Assembly (NCBI GenBank): GCA_009695275.1
Contig: SIBF01000023.1
Coordinates: 1-35,755 of the forward strand
DNA from: Pedosphaera sp.
GTDB taxonomy: Bacteria; Verrucomicrobiota; Verrucomicrobiia; Limisphaerales; F1-12-MAGs170
Direction of reading: 5' to 3'
Length of the DNA: 35,755 nucleotides
Positions 8,501 to 16,900 of the stretch are shown here, in pieces; the stretch's first letter is position 1, and every line of letters begins with the position of its first letter. The notes under the pieces were generated by a model. The model was not told where the DNA came from, made no database searches, and saw only the letters and a program-made list of their open reading frames with translations. The translations under genes and the position numbers were made by a program.

Positions 8501-9645
8501 CGCGCAAGCGCGTCGGCTCTGGCCCAGGCATCCGCGGCGAGAATTTGATCCAGGCCCGGACGCTCCACTACACTGTGGCGATCCATCGACCTCCCCACCA
8601 CGTCGGGAATCTGGTTGAAAGAAATCTTCTTGTCGCAAAACGCTTCCACCGCCACCTCGTTCGCTGCGTTCATGACCGCCGGCAACGTCCCGCCAACTTC
8701 CCCCGCACGACGCGCCAGCTTGAGCGCTGGAAAGCGGTCAAGATCCGGCTCCTCGAAAGTAAGTTGACCGAGCATTGCGAGATTCGTCTGCACGCGCGCG
8801 CTCAAAACACGATCTGGATAAGTTAACGCATATTGAATCGGCAGGCACATGTCCGGCGTGGACAACTGCGCGATGATCGAGCCATCGATGAATTCAACCA
8901 TCGAGTGAACCATGCTCTGGGGATGAACCACCACCTGCACGCGCCCCATCTCGATGTCAAAAAGCCAGCGCGCCTCAATCATCTCCAGCCCTTTGTTGAA
9001 CAGAGTTGCGGAGTCGAGCGTGATCTTCCTGCCCATGACCCACGAAGGGTGTTTCAATGCCCGCTCAACAGTGATGTCTCGAAAACTCTCCTTCGGCCAG
9101 TCGGTCTTGTTCCGAAAAGGCCCGCCCGACGCCGTCAGCCAGAGGTTTCGCACCGAACTGGAGGGCTTGCCATCGAGACACTGGAAGATCGCGGAATGCT
9201 CACTGTCCACCGCCAGCACCCTGACGCCATGCTTCCGCGCTTCGCTCATGACGATTTCTCCGGCCATCACCAGAATCTCCTTGGAAGCCACCGCGATGTC
9301 TTTGCCCGCGCGAATCGCGGCGAGCGCTGGCTGTAGTCCTGCCGTCCCGACAATCGCGATCAGCACGATGTCTGCCGAGGGGAGCGTCGCCAGCTTGATC
9401 AAGCCTTCACTCCCGTGATGAACCTCTATCGAATCTCCAAATGCCTCCCGCAGTTCGGTCGCTTGAGCCAGATCAATGATGGAAACCGCTTCTGGCCCGT
9501 GCTGGCGTGCCTGTTCCGTCAGCAGCTTTACATTGTTGCCAGCGGCGAGCCCGACCAACCGGATTTTCTCCGGAAGATCCAGGGCCACCTTGACCGTGCT
9601 TGTGCCGATTGATCCAGTGCTGCCGAGTAAAACAACGCGCTTCAT
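8497..9645 (-). CDS. dxr: 1-deoxy-D-xylulose 5-phosphate reductoisomerase
   Basis: The 382-residue protein matches DXR (IspC) from end to end. The N-terminal NADPH-binding motif is LLGSTGSIGTSTV (7-19). The catalytic region holds VASKE (near 115-120), AVDSEHSAIFQCL (metal and substrate acids), ASGGPFRN and SWVMGRKITLDSATLFNKGLEMIEA. DXR converts DXP to MEP with NADPH and Mn/Mg, the second step of the MEP isoprenoid pathway, in the cytosol. It lies 11 bp downstream of cdsA on the same strand, a very common pairing. The usual next gene rseP is missing because the sigma-operon gene converges here, the two stops overlapping by 4 bp. Confidence 0.96.
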   Translation of the reverse strand: MKRVVLLGSTGSIGTSTVKVALDLPEKIRLVGLAAGNNVKLLTEQARQHGPEAVSIIDLAQATELREAFGDSIEVHHGSEGLIKLATLPSADIVLIAIVGTAGLQPALAAIRAGKDIAVASKEILVMAGEIVMSEARKHGVRVLAVDSEHSAIFQCLDGKPSSSVRNLWLTASGGPFRNKTDWPKESFRDITVERALKHPSWVMGRKITLDSATLFNKGLEMIEARWLFDIEMGRVQVVVHPQSMVHSMVEFIDGSIIAQLSTPDMCLPIQYALTYPDRVLSARVQTNLAMLGQLTFEEPDLDRFPALKLARRAGEVGGTLPAVMNAANEVAVEAFCDKKISFNQIPDVVGRSMDRHSVVERPGLDQILAADAWARADALAR

Positions 9646-9656
9646 TTAATCGAGTG

Positions 9657-10574
9657 CTAGTTGGTCAGGACATGCCGCAAGTACAAATACATCAGCGGCG
9701 CATTGAACAGCAGGCTGTCCATCAAATCCAGCATGCCGCCGATGCCGGGAAAGAAGCGTCCGGAATCCTTCACTCCAGCTTCACGCTTGAATAGGGATTC
9801 GATCAGATCACCCACCACGGCGGCTACGCTTAGAATCACGCCGAGCACGACCGCATGATAGGGGTTCATTCCGATAAGATGCGCTTTCGCGAGCTGCGCG
9901 TAGCCCAGGCTTCCACCGACCGAGAAGAGAATTGCGCCGGCAAATCCTTCCCATGTCTTGTTCGGACTGATCCGGGGAATCATCTTGTGACGACCTATCA
10001 ATGAACCGGTGCAGTAGGCGCCCATGTCGCTGAACTTCGTCACCAGAATAAAATACAAGACGTAATACTGGCCCTCAACTCGCGGAAAGAAATTGATCTT
10101 CTGGATGAAATTCAGGAGCCACGGAACGTACATCAGCCCAAACAACGTGGTGGAAACAGCCATCAACCCGGCGGTGTTCGATTTCGCGATCAACTGCCTC
10201 ACACAAAGCCCCAGCACGAAAATCACGATGATGCTGGTCTCAAAATCATTGGCCTTCGCCGGAGGCAGGACAAAACCGCGCGTCCGGGTGACATAGTAAA
10301 ACGTGCTCGCCATCAGGAGCAGTCCGCTGGCAATTCCCATGATGCGGAAACACACCAACCCTCGCTTTTCCGCCATGTCGTAAAACTCCCGCAAACCCAG
10401 CCAGGCAATCAACATCATCAGCCCCAAAAATAGATAATCCGCGATCAGCCTGTTTTCCGAAAAGATCGAGCCCAACACAACACCCCATAGCAGCAGAGAG
10501 CTGCCAAGCCGCCGCAACAATGTCGCGAGTTTTGAACTCGGTGGCGAAGGCTGTGTTGGCGGCAATTCTGGCAC
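9657..10574 (-). CDS. cdsA: Phosphatidate cytidylyltransferase
   Basis: This 305-residue polytopic membrane protein has about eight hydrophobic segments and the CdsA C-terminal signature SLFKREAGVKDSGRFFPGIGGMLDLMDS. CdsA makes CDP-diacylglycerol from CTP and phosphatidic acid, the branch point for phospholipid synthesis. Two positions differ from the classical signature: the His of PGHGG is Ile here, and the Arg of LDRxD is Leu. The catalytic acids remain. The N-terminal 15 residues are Pro-rich and polar. The start is a GTG at 10574, since no better upstream start is visible. It forms an operon with dxr. The uppS gene that commonly precedes cdsA is absent. Confidence 0.92.
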   Translation of the reverse strand: MPELPPTQPSPPSSKLATLLRRLGSSLLLWGVVLGSIFSENRLIADYLFLGLMMLIAWLGLREFYDMAEKRGLVCFRIMGIASGLLLMASTFYYVTRTRGFVLPPAKANDFETSIIVIFVLGLCVRQLIAKSNTAGLMAVSTTLFGLMYVPWLLNFIQKINFFPRVEGQYYVLYFILVTKFSDMGAYCTGSLIGRHKMIPRISPNKTWEGFAGAILFSVGGSLGYAQLAKAHLIGMNPYHAVVLGVILSVAAVVGDLIESLFKREAGVKDSGRFFPGIGGMLDLMDSLLFNAPLMYLYLRHVLTN

Positions 10575-11237
10575 TGCGGGAAACTACGCCGTCGGGAACG
10601 ATTGGGGCAAGCCGAAGTAAAAAACGGATTGATGGCTTGACCCCGGTCCAAGGTCAGGCTGCTCCAGTCCGCGCCTCTGCCAGCCTTGCTGTCGCGCATT
10701 TACTCCGGAAGGTAAAGACATGGTCAGCGCACCCATCGAGGCAGCGTTCCTCGATAGCAATCATCAGCCAGGTTGGACCGGTGACGACTCGTCGCTCCGC
10801 ATTCATGATCCTTCGGTGCGCGGCTACTGGCCCATCTTGCATGGAATCGGAACCTAGCGGCGCGAACGAGTGCCACCCCTTCCCCATCGACTCACTTTCC
10901 GTCCCTCAAATCCGAAATTGCACTGACACGAGCATTCAGTTGACGAGTAATTCCACTTCACCACAGCACGGTAGAACCGCGTGCTTGAGTTTGTCGCCGA
11001 GGCGACGAGCCAGATGCCGGAATCATAGTTCAAGGCAGGGATGAATCTGCTGCGGAGGTCTTCCTGGGAACTCAGGGCAAACACCGGGCCGGTGCGTTTG
11101 ATGGCCTTTCGCTTGATCATTGAGAGCGCCGCGGCATCGCACTGGCTTGCGCGAGTCGATGCAGACCAAGGGACGAACTATCTGCGTGCGAATGCCGTGG
11201 AGTATTCGCCAGGGCCTGATCAGTAAAAAATCCCGCG
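10575..11237. other. Gene-poor stretch, probably decayed coding DNA or dispersed repeat
   Basis: About 660 bp lie between the divergent cdsA and DUF1549 genes with no convincing gene. The plus-strand 174-aa and 85-aa ORFs read as low-complexity or shadow sequence. On the minus strand, an 88-codon ORF (10854-11120) contains FIPALNYDSGIWLVASATNSSTRFYRAVVK, which resembles the last residues of secreted verrucomicrobial proteins ending in RFYR-like tails. It may be the remnant of an extracellular protein. A second minus-strand ORF (10654-10887) is unassignable. The divergent promoters of cdsA and the downstream operon should also lie here. Confidence 0.4.
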
Positions 11238-11273
11238 TTGAATCTGCGGCCTTTCCGGAGATTATGGTCGCTG

Positions 11274-13799
11274 ATGATCAGTTCAGCCTTGCTCGCTTGC
11301 TTTGCCGTCGCTCTCTCGCCGCTTTCAATGGCGTCGGGTGCGACGGCGGAGTTTGTGAACTTGGAGAACAAGAGTGAGCACTGGTCCTTCCAGCCGGTGT
11401 CCAGTCCGGCGCCGCCAAAAACTGCGAACAAGCGCTGGGCACGCAACGAAGTGGACCGGTTCATCCTCGCGCGACTGGAGAAGGAAGGCTTGAAACCCGC
11501 GACGGAGGCGGATCGTGTGACCTGGCTGCGACGCGTGTCGTTTGATCTCATCGGGCTGCCGCCATCTCCGGAGCAGGTGGAGTCTTTCGTGAAGGATCGC
11601 CAGGGCAATGCTCACGAGAGTGTGGTGGACGAACTGCTGAAGTCGCCCCGTTACGGTGAGCGCTGGGCTCAGCATTGGCTGGATGTGGTGCGCTATGCGG
11701 ATACGCACGGCTTCGAGGTGAACACGGAGCGACCAAACGCCTGGCCGTATCGCGACTACATCATCCGCGCCTTTAACAACGACACGCCGTATGACCGCTT
11801 CATCCGGGAACAGATTGTTGGTGATGCGCTCGGCGAGGATGCGGCGACGGGTTTTCTTATCACGGCGTCCGTGCTGTTGCCTGGGCAGATCGGCGCGGAC
11901 GATGTTTCCAAGCGTCTTGCCCGGCAGGATTCGCTCGACGAAATCGTGGTGAACATCGGGCAGACCTTTCTCGGCCTGAGCGTGGGCTGCGCGCGGTGTC
12001 ACGACCACAAGTTTGATCCCATCAGCGCGCGGGATTATTACTCGATGCAGGCGTTCTTCGCGGGCGTGGAGTATGGCGACCGCGAATTGCACACGCCGGA
12101 AGCGGACGCGATGCGCACCGAGGAAAAGCGTCTTACGAAGCGGATGAGTGAAGTTGAATGGGATCTCTCTCGACTGTCGCCGCTGGCCAAATCCGGTGTG
12201 GAACGTCCGCCGGTGAATGCGCGCGTGAACACTGACCGCTTTGCGACGGTGAAGGCGAAACGTGTGCGTTTCACCATTCGCGAGACGAACAATCTGGAGC
12301 CGTGCCTTGATGAGCTGGAGGTTTTCGGCGCATCGGGTACGAACGTCGCGCTCGCCAGCGCAGGCACCACGTCAACGTCGTCGAGCGACACCGTCGTTGC
12401 GGACAATCATGAGTTGCGCTTCGTCAACGATGGTCATTACGGCAACTCACGGAGCTGGATGTCGAACGAGAAAGGCAAAGGTTGGGTGGTGCTGGAGTTC
12501 GCACAGGAGCAAATAATTGATCGCGTCGTGTGGGGGCGTGACCGCACTGCGCAGTTCATCGACCGGCTTGCGGCGAGTTACGTCATCGAAGTCGCCGATG
12601 CCGCAGGCGAATGGCACCTCGTCGCGGACTCGTCCGATCGTGTGAAGTTTGTGCCTGGAGAAAACAAAGCATCCTTGTTTTCCACCGCCGGACTCACCGC
12701 GGATGAAGCGAAGGAAGCGACGCGTTTGGTGGATGAAAAAAAGAAGCTGGAACGTAGCATCAAGGCAACAACGGAGGGGCGCCTGGCGTTCGCAGGAACG
12801 TTCCGATTACCGGATAAGATTCATCTGCTCAACCGCGGCGACCCGGAGCAGCCGAAGGACGAAGTTGTTCCCGCAGTGCTCAGCGTGCTTGGCTCGACGA
12901 AGCTTGCATGCGACACGGGTGAACAGGAGCGTCGCAAGGCGCTCGCTGGTTGGATTGCCAGCATCGAGAATCCTCTTACGGTGCGTGTGATGGTGAACCG
13001 CATCTGGCAGGGACATTTCGGCACCGGCCTCGTGGAGACCCCGAGTGACTTTGGCCGGAACGGTGCGAGACCGTCCCATCCCGAACTGCTCGACTGGCTG
13101 GCGTCCGAGTTCATTCGTTCCGGCTGGTCGGTGAAGCACATGCACCGCCTCATCGTGCTCTCGGCCACATATCGGCAGAGTTCTTCAACAGGAGGAAGCA
13201 GAGAGCACAGAGTTATGAAACAAGCTTCTCCGTTATCTCCTGTTCAAATCGACTCAGACGTCCGCCTGCTCTGGCGTTTTCCTTCACGCCGGCTCGAGTC
13301 CGAACCGATCCGCGACTCGATGCTCGCGGTCAGCGGGAAGCTGAACTTGAAGATGGGAGGGCGCGGCTTCGATCTGTTCAATAACCGCGGTGGGTTGAGC
13401 GGCTTCAATCCCGTCGAGTCCTTCAGCGGTGATGGCCTGCGGCGGATGATTTATGCGCACAAGGTCCGTCGCGAGCGCGAGGCTGTGTTTGGCGCATTCG
13501 ACTGCCCAGACGCCGGACAGAGCACCGCGCGCCGCCGCGAGTCCACCACGCCGATCCAGGCGCTGAACCTCTTCAACAGTCGTTTCACTATCGAGCAGGC
13601 CGATGCCTTCGCAAGCCGTGTGAAAGTTGATGCCGGCGAGGACATCGCCAAACAGATCCGTCGCGCTTACCAACTCGCACTCAGTCGTAACCCGAGTGTT
13701 GCCGAGTTGACGGACGTTCAGCCGATCGTGGCCGCGCATGGATTACCGACGCTTTGCCGCGCTCTTTTCAACAGTAACGAGTTTCTTTTCGTCCCATGA
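11274..13799 (+). CDS. Secreted DUF1549/DUF1553 protein (PSD1-type, lacking the N-terminal cytochrome domain)
   Basis: The product has about 841 residues from ATG 11274 (the track uses TTG 11238; both give a signal peptide such as ISSALLACFAVALSPLSMASG). Using track numbering, residues 65-300 are DUF1549 (RWARNEVDRFILARLEKEGLKP, SFDLIGLPP, YGERWAQHWLDVVRYADT) with a CARCHDHKFDP heme-like motif at 251-260. Residues about 330-470 look like a discoidin/F5-8C sugar-binding insertion. From about 560, DUF1553 follows (NPLTVRVMVNRIWQGHFGTGLV, SHPELLDWLASEFI). It is exported, probably to the periplasm. These proteins pair with DUF1501 proteins and are thought to act in extracellular polysaccharide use, but no reaction is established. 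The usual N-terminal CxxCH PSCyt1 domain present in its relative at 18351-21947 is missing. The stop overlaps the DUF1016 start (ATGA). Confidence 0.88.
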   Translation: MISSALLACFAVALSPLSMASGATAEFVNLENKSEHWSFQPVSSPAPPKTANKRWARNEVDRFILARLEKEGLKPATEADRVTWLRRVSFDLIGLPPSPEQVESFVKDRQGNAHESVVDELLKSPRYGERWAQHWLDVVRYADTHGFEVNTERPNAWPYRDYIIRAFNNDTPYDRFIREQIVGDALGEDAATGFLITASVLLPGQIGADDVSKRLARQDSLDEIVVNIGQTFLGLSVGCARCHDHKFDPISARDYYSMQAFFAGVEYGDRELHTPEADAMRTEEKRLTKRMSEVEWDLSRLSPLAKSGVERPPVNARVNTDRFATVKAKRVRFTIRETNNLEPCLDELEVFGASGTNVALASAGTTSTSSSDTVVADNHELRFVNDGHYGNSRSWMSNEKGKGWVVLEFAQEQIIDRVVWGRDRTAQFIDRLAASYVIEVADAAGEWHLVADSSDRVKFVPGENKASLFSTAGLTADEAKEATRLVDEKKKLERSIKATTEGRLAFAGTFRLPDKIHLLNRGDPEQPKDEVVPAVLSVLGSTKLACDTGEQERRKALAGWIASIENPLTVRVMVNRIWQGHFGTGLVETPSDFGRNGARPSHPELLDWLASEFIRSGWSVKHMHRLIVLSATYRQSSSTGGSREHRVMKQASPLSPVQIDSDVRLLWRFPSRRLESEPIRDSMLAVSGKLNLKMGGRGFDLFNNRGGLSGFNPVESFSGDGLRRMIYAHKVRREREAVFGAFDCPDAGQSTARRRESTTPIQALNLFNSRFTIEQADAFASRVKVDAGEDIAKQIRRAYQLALSRNPSVAELTDVQPIVAAHGLPTLCRALFNSNEFLFVP

Positions 13800-15124
13800 A
13801 CTACACGCACCTTATTAAAGCCATCAACAGCGCGACGTCCGAATTGCAAGGCCGGGCGGTGATGGCGGTAAATCAAGCGCTGGTCATGCGCAACTGGCTG
13901 GTCGGCGCTTACCTGGTTGAGTTTGAGCAGAACGGGAAGGACCGAGCAAAATATGGAGAACGGTTGCTGGAGCGGGTGGCAGAGGATGTGGCGGAGAAGA
14001 ACATCAAAGGTCTTGATGAAAGAACACTTCGCGACTGTCGCACGCTCTATGGGATATATCCTCAAATTCGGGGGGCACTGACCCCCGAATTCAGCAGGAA
14101 GCTCAAGTTGCCTCCAATTCCTTCAATACTGTCGATGGAATTATCCCCGTCCGAAGCGCAGAACTCCGCTTCTGAGATTCACGGGACACTGACCCGCGAA
14201 TCGTCCGTCCGCTTGGCGCTACCGCCCATTCGACAGTTACTGTCTGTCGAATCAGTGATGACAAAAGCCCTCGTCTCAATTCGGGGGTCACTGCCCCCCG
14301 AATTGCCCACGCCCCTTTCGATCGATAATTTGCTGCGGCTTTCTTGGACACACTTTCAAGAATTTATCCGCCTCGACGACCCGTGGAAGCGTGCCTTCTA
14401 CGAGAACGAATGTCTCAAGGCGAATTGGTCGGTACGCCAGCTCCAGCGGCAGATTGGCTCGCTGCTCTACGAACGCACCGGACTGTCGAAGAATAAGGCT
14501 GCCGTCATCCAGCGTGCGCGATCGCAGGAGCCGCGGGAGACTATTGCCGACCTCATCCGTGACCCGTATGTGCTGGAATTCACCGGCCTTGCTGAGCGGC
14601 CGGAGTATCGTGAGTCCGATCTGGAACGTGCGCTGCTCGACCACTTGCAAGGATTCCTCCTCGAACTTGGCGAGGGGTTTTGCTTCGAGGCGCGGCAACG
14701 GCGCATCACTGTTGGAGTCAAGCACAACTACATTGACCTCATCTTCTACCGCCGCCGCCTGCGCTGCCATGTACTGATTGATTTGAAGATTCGCGCATTC
14801 CAGCACGGCGACGCCGGTCAAATGAATTTTTATCTCAACTGGTGGAAATCGAACGCGGTCGAAGACGGCGACCATCCGCCTGTCGGCATCATCCTGTGTA
14901 GCGAGCGCGACCGGGTGGATGTCGAATTCGCAACGGCCGGAGTAAGTAACAAACTCTTCGTCTCACGCTACCTTGTCGCTCTGCCCTCGGCGGAGCAACT
15001 GCGATCGTTTCTCGAAAAAGACCGCGCACGGATTGAGAGCCTGATGCCGCCGGCTGCGAGCCGGAAGAAATCTGTAAAACGGCGAAGGGCGGCGAAATCA
15101 AAAAAGCGGAGGTTCAACAAATGA
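13796..15124 (+). CDS. DUF1016 / YhcG-family PD-(D/E)XK nuclease
   Basis: The 442-residue protein has the YhcG layout. Residues about 10-90 are helical DUF1016_N ([34 protein letters not shown]). Residues 91-178 are a repetitive linker. [38 protein letters not shown] follows, and about 245-395 is a PD-(D/E)XK nuclease core ([24 protein letters not shown], where IDLK supplies the D-x-K acid and lysine). The C-terminal tail is very basic ([19 protein letters not shown]), suiting nucleic-acid contact. YhcG proteins are linked to restriction-type and mobile loci; the activity of this one is unproven. Oddly, it sits inside a PSD1/DUF1501 operon with 4-bp ATGA overlaps at both ends, so it is probably co-translated with genes for exported proteins. 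Confidence 0.88.
   Translation: MNYTHLIKAINSATSELQGRAVMAVNQALVMRNWLVGAYLVEFEQNGKDRAKYGERLLERVAEDVAEKNIKGLDERTLRDCRTLYGIYPQIRGALTPEFSRKLKLPPIPSILSMELSPSEAQNSASEIHGTLTRESSVRLALPPIRQLLSVESVMTKALVSIRGSLPPELPTPLSIDNLLRLSWTHFQEFIRLDDPWKRAFYENECLKANWSVRQLQRQIGSLLYERTGLSKNKAAVIQRARSQEPRETIADLIRDPYVLEFTGLAERPEYRESDLERALLDHLQGFLLELGEGFCFEARQRRITVGVKHNYIDLIFYRRRLRCHVLIDLKIRAFQHGDAGQMNFYLNWWKSNAVEDGDHPPVGIILCSERDRVDVEFATAGVSNKLFVSRYLVALPSAEQLRSFLEKDRARIESLMPPAASRKKSVKRRRAAKSKKRRFNK
14065..14305 (+). repeat. Five phased DNA hairpins (51-bp tandem repeat) inside the DUF1016 gene
   Basis: Five inverted repeats share a 7-nt loop of pattern N-Y-A-C-T-G-N. (1) 14065-14091, 10-bp perfect stem AATTCGGGGG, loop GCACTGA. 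(2) 14116-14142, 8 of 10 pairs, loop ATACTGT. (3) 14176-14202, 9 of 10 pairs, GATTCACGGG, loop ACACTGA. (4) 14228-14252, 9-bp perfect ATTCGACAG, loop TTACTGT. (5) 14277-14305, 11-bp perfect CAATTCGGGGG, loop TCACTGC. The hairpin centres are 51, 60, 51 and 51 bp apart. In the protein this is a 17-residue repeat starting at Ile91, Ile108, Ile128, Ile145 and Ile162 ([36 protein letters not shown]). The array stays in frame. Confidence 0.85.
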
Positions 15125-16590
15125 ACCACCACGACGGAGTCTTTTCACTCCACGGTCGCCACTTGTTGGATCGTCGCGGCTTCCTGTCCAGCACTGCGAC
15201 GGCGTTAGGCTCCATCGCGTTGACGAACCTGCTCGGGCTGGATGGCTTGCTCGCGGCGCAAGGGCCGGTGATTGATCCCGCGCGCCCGTATGCGCCGCGA
15301 CAACCTCATTTTCCCGCGAAAGCGAAGAACGTCATCGTTATCTTCTGCGCCGGAGCGGTCAGCCAGTTGGAGACGTGGGATTACAAGCCGGAGCTGATCC
15401 AGTGGGACAATAAACCGTTGCCGGGAGGACCGGCGGTGACGTTTCAAGGCCCGGCCGGCAATCTCGCGCGGCCGCAGTATGAGTTTCGTCCGCGCGGACA
15501 GACGGGGAAGATGGTCTCCGACTTGATCCCGCACCTCGCAGAACTCACCGACGACATCGCCTTCATCCACTCGCTGACCAGCAAGAGCAACACGCACGGG
15601 CCTGCCGAGAATTTCCTCTCCACCGGCTTCGTGCTCGATGGTTTCCCGAGCCTCGGCTCGTGGGTGAGTTACGCGCTCGGGAGCGAGAACCAGGATCTGC
15701 CGGCGTTCGTTTCCATCCTTGATCCGCGCGGTGTCCCGCAGAACGGCTCGAACAACTGGGGTCCCGGCTTTCTGCCTGCGGCCTTCCAAGGCACCACCTT
15801 CAGCGCCAGGGATCCGGTACGTCATCTGGCCGCGCCCGGTATTTCGCCCGAAGCGGACCGCGCTGCGCGTTCGCTCTTGCAGCGCATGAACTCGCGCCAT
15901 CTGGAGCAGCATCCCGGGGACAGCAAGCTGGCGGCACGCATTGCGAGTTACGAATTGGCAGCACGCATGCAGCTCAGCGTTCCCGAGATCAGCGACCTCT
16001 CCACCGAGCCGGCGCACATTCTGAAAAGCTACGGCGCGGACGACACAGCGAACCCAATCAAAGCCGGCTTCGCCAGGAACTGCATCCTCGCACGCCGGCT
16101 GATTGAGAAAGGTGTGCGTTTCGTTCAGCTATTCAATGGCGCTTACGCCAGCGGCGGTGAGTTGAACTGGGATGGCCACAACAAGCTGAAGGAGCAATAC
16201 GACAAACACGCCACCATCCTCGACCAGCCCGCAGCAGCGCTCATCCGCGACTTGCGCCAGCGTGGCTTGCTGGAAGACACGCTCGTCGTCTGGTGCACGG
16301 AGTTCGGGCGCATGCCATTCTTCCAAAAGGGCGCGCAAGGTCGCGACCACAATCCCGACGGCTTCACCTGCTGGTTGACCGGAGCCGGGGTGAAGCGCGG
16401 TGTGAGCCACGGTGTCACCGACGAACTCGGCCAGCGCGCCGTGGAGAACATTCATCCGCTCTACGATCTAAACGCGACCATACTGCACCTCCTTGGCCTC
16501 GACCACGAGAAGCTTACATTTGAGCACAACGGCGTGCAGCGCCGGCTGACCAATGTGGAGGGCCACGTGATCAGGGAAGTGTTGGTGTAG
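15121..16590 (+). CDS. DUF1501 family exported protein
   Basis: The 489-residue protein begins with a twin-arginine-like leader ([25 protein letters not shown]), suggesting Tat export. The rest is DUF1501, an alkaline-phosphatase/sulfatase-like fold. Visible motifs are [25 protein letters not shown] (start of the core), the [12 protein letters not shown] metal-site-like motif, [13 protein letters not shown] and [17 protein letters not shown] near the end. The substrate is unknown; genes of this family almost always pair with a DUF1549/DUF1553 gene, here two genes upstream. Its ATG overlaps the DUF1016 stop (ATGA). The two members of the expected pair are thus separated by the nuclease gene. 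Confidence 0.9.
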   Translation: MNHHDGVFSLHGRHLLDRRGFLSSTATALGSIALTNLLGLDGLLAAQGPVIDPARPYAPRQPHFPAKAKNVIVIFCAGAVSQLETWDYKPELIQWDNKPLPGGPAVTFQGPAGNLARPQYEFRPRGQTGKMVSDLIPHLAELTDDIAFIHSLTSKSNTHGPAENFLSTGFVLDGFPSLGSWVSYALGSENQDLPAFVSILDPRGVPQNGSNNWGPGFLPAAFQGTTFSARDPVRHLAAPGISPEADRAARSLLQRMNSRHLEQHPGDSKLAARIASYELAARMQLSVPEISDLSTEPAHILKSYGADDTANPIKAGFARNCILARRLIEKGVRFVQLFNGAYASGGELNWDGHNKLKEQYDKHATILDQPAAALIRDLRQRGLLEDTLVVWCTEFGRMPFFQKGAQGRDHNPDGFTCWLTGAGVKRGVSHGVTDELGQRAVENIHPLYDLNATILHLLGLDHEKLTFEHNGVQRRLTNVEGHVIREVLV

Positions 16591-16729
16591 TCTTCGCTGC
16601 GGCAATGGCCGAGCCATTGACGGTTCCGCGCTGATTCCCCAAGAATTTCTCGGCGCAAAGTCCAGCCAGCACGTCAGCGATCTGGCCTCCTTCACGGGAG
16701 TTGCTTGAACTTCGCCGGGCTCAGGCAGG

Positions 16730-16899
16730 TACTGAGGAGACCGTGGAATAGCCGACAAATCTCGGAGGCGGCGCGGGCGCATCTGCTGCGTGGCTCGCTT
16801 GGTCAGAGGCCGCTGCGGGCATCCTCCCGCGCTCACGCCTTGCATCTGTGCCCACGGCACTCTCCGGAATTCGTCGTCTATCCCGCGGTCTCCTCAGTA
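16730..16899. repeat. 170-bp imperfect palindrome between convergent DUF1501 genes (MITE-like element or structured terminator)
   Basis: The ends are a perfect 14-bp inverted repeat, TACTGAGGAGACCG at 16730-16743 and its complement at 16886-16899. Pairing continues inward with mismatches (GG-ATAG-CGAC-AAT-CGGAG on both arms) to a central GCGGG/CCCGC stem around CATCCT near 16815-16830. Nearly the whole element can fold as one long hairpin. It begins one base after the stop codon of the minus-strand DUF1501 gene. The flanking 16591-16729 holds no gene, only a small AATGGC-CGA-GCCATT hairpin just after the plus-strand DUF1501 stop. It may be a dispersed repeat, a non-coding RNA or a bidirectional terminator. 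Confidence 0.6.
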
Positions 16900-16900
16900 G

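Noticed and set aside
10520-11044. 174-codon plus-strand ORF in the gene-poor region
   Set aside because: Low-complexity Ser/Arg composition, overlaps the cdsA start, and shows no domain.
14065-14305. CRISPR-like reading of the hairpins in the DUF1016 gene
   Set aside because: The repeats are coding, degenerate and 51 bp apart with no unique spacers or cas genes; they are an in-frame peptide repeat.
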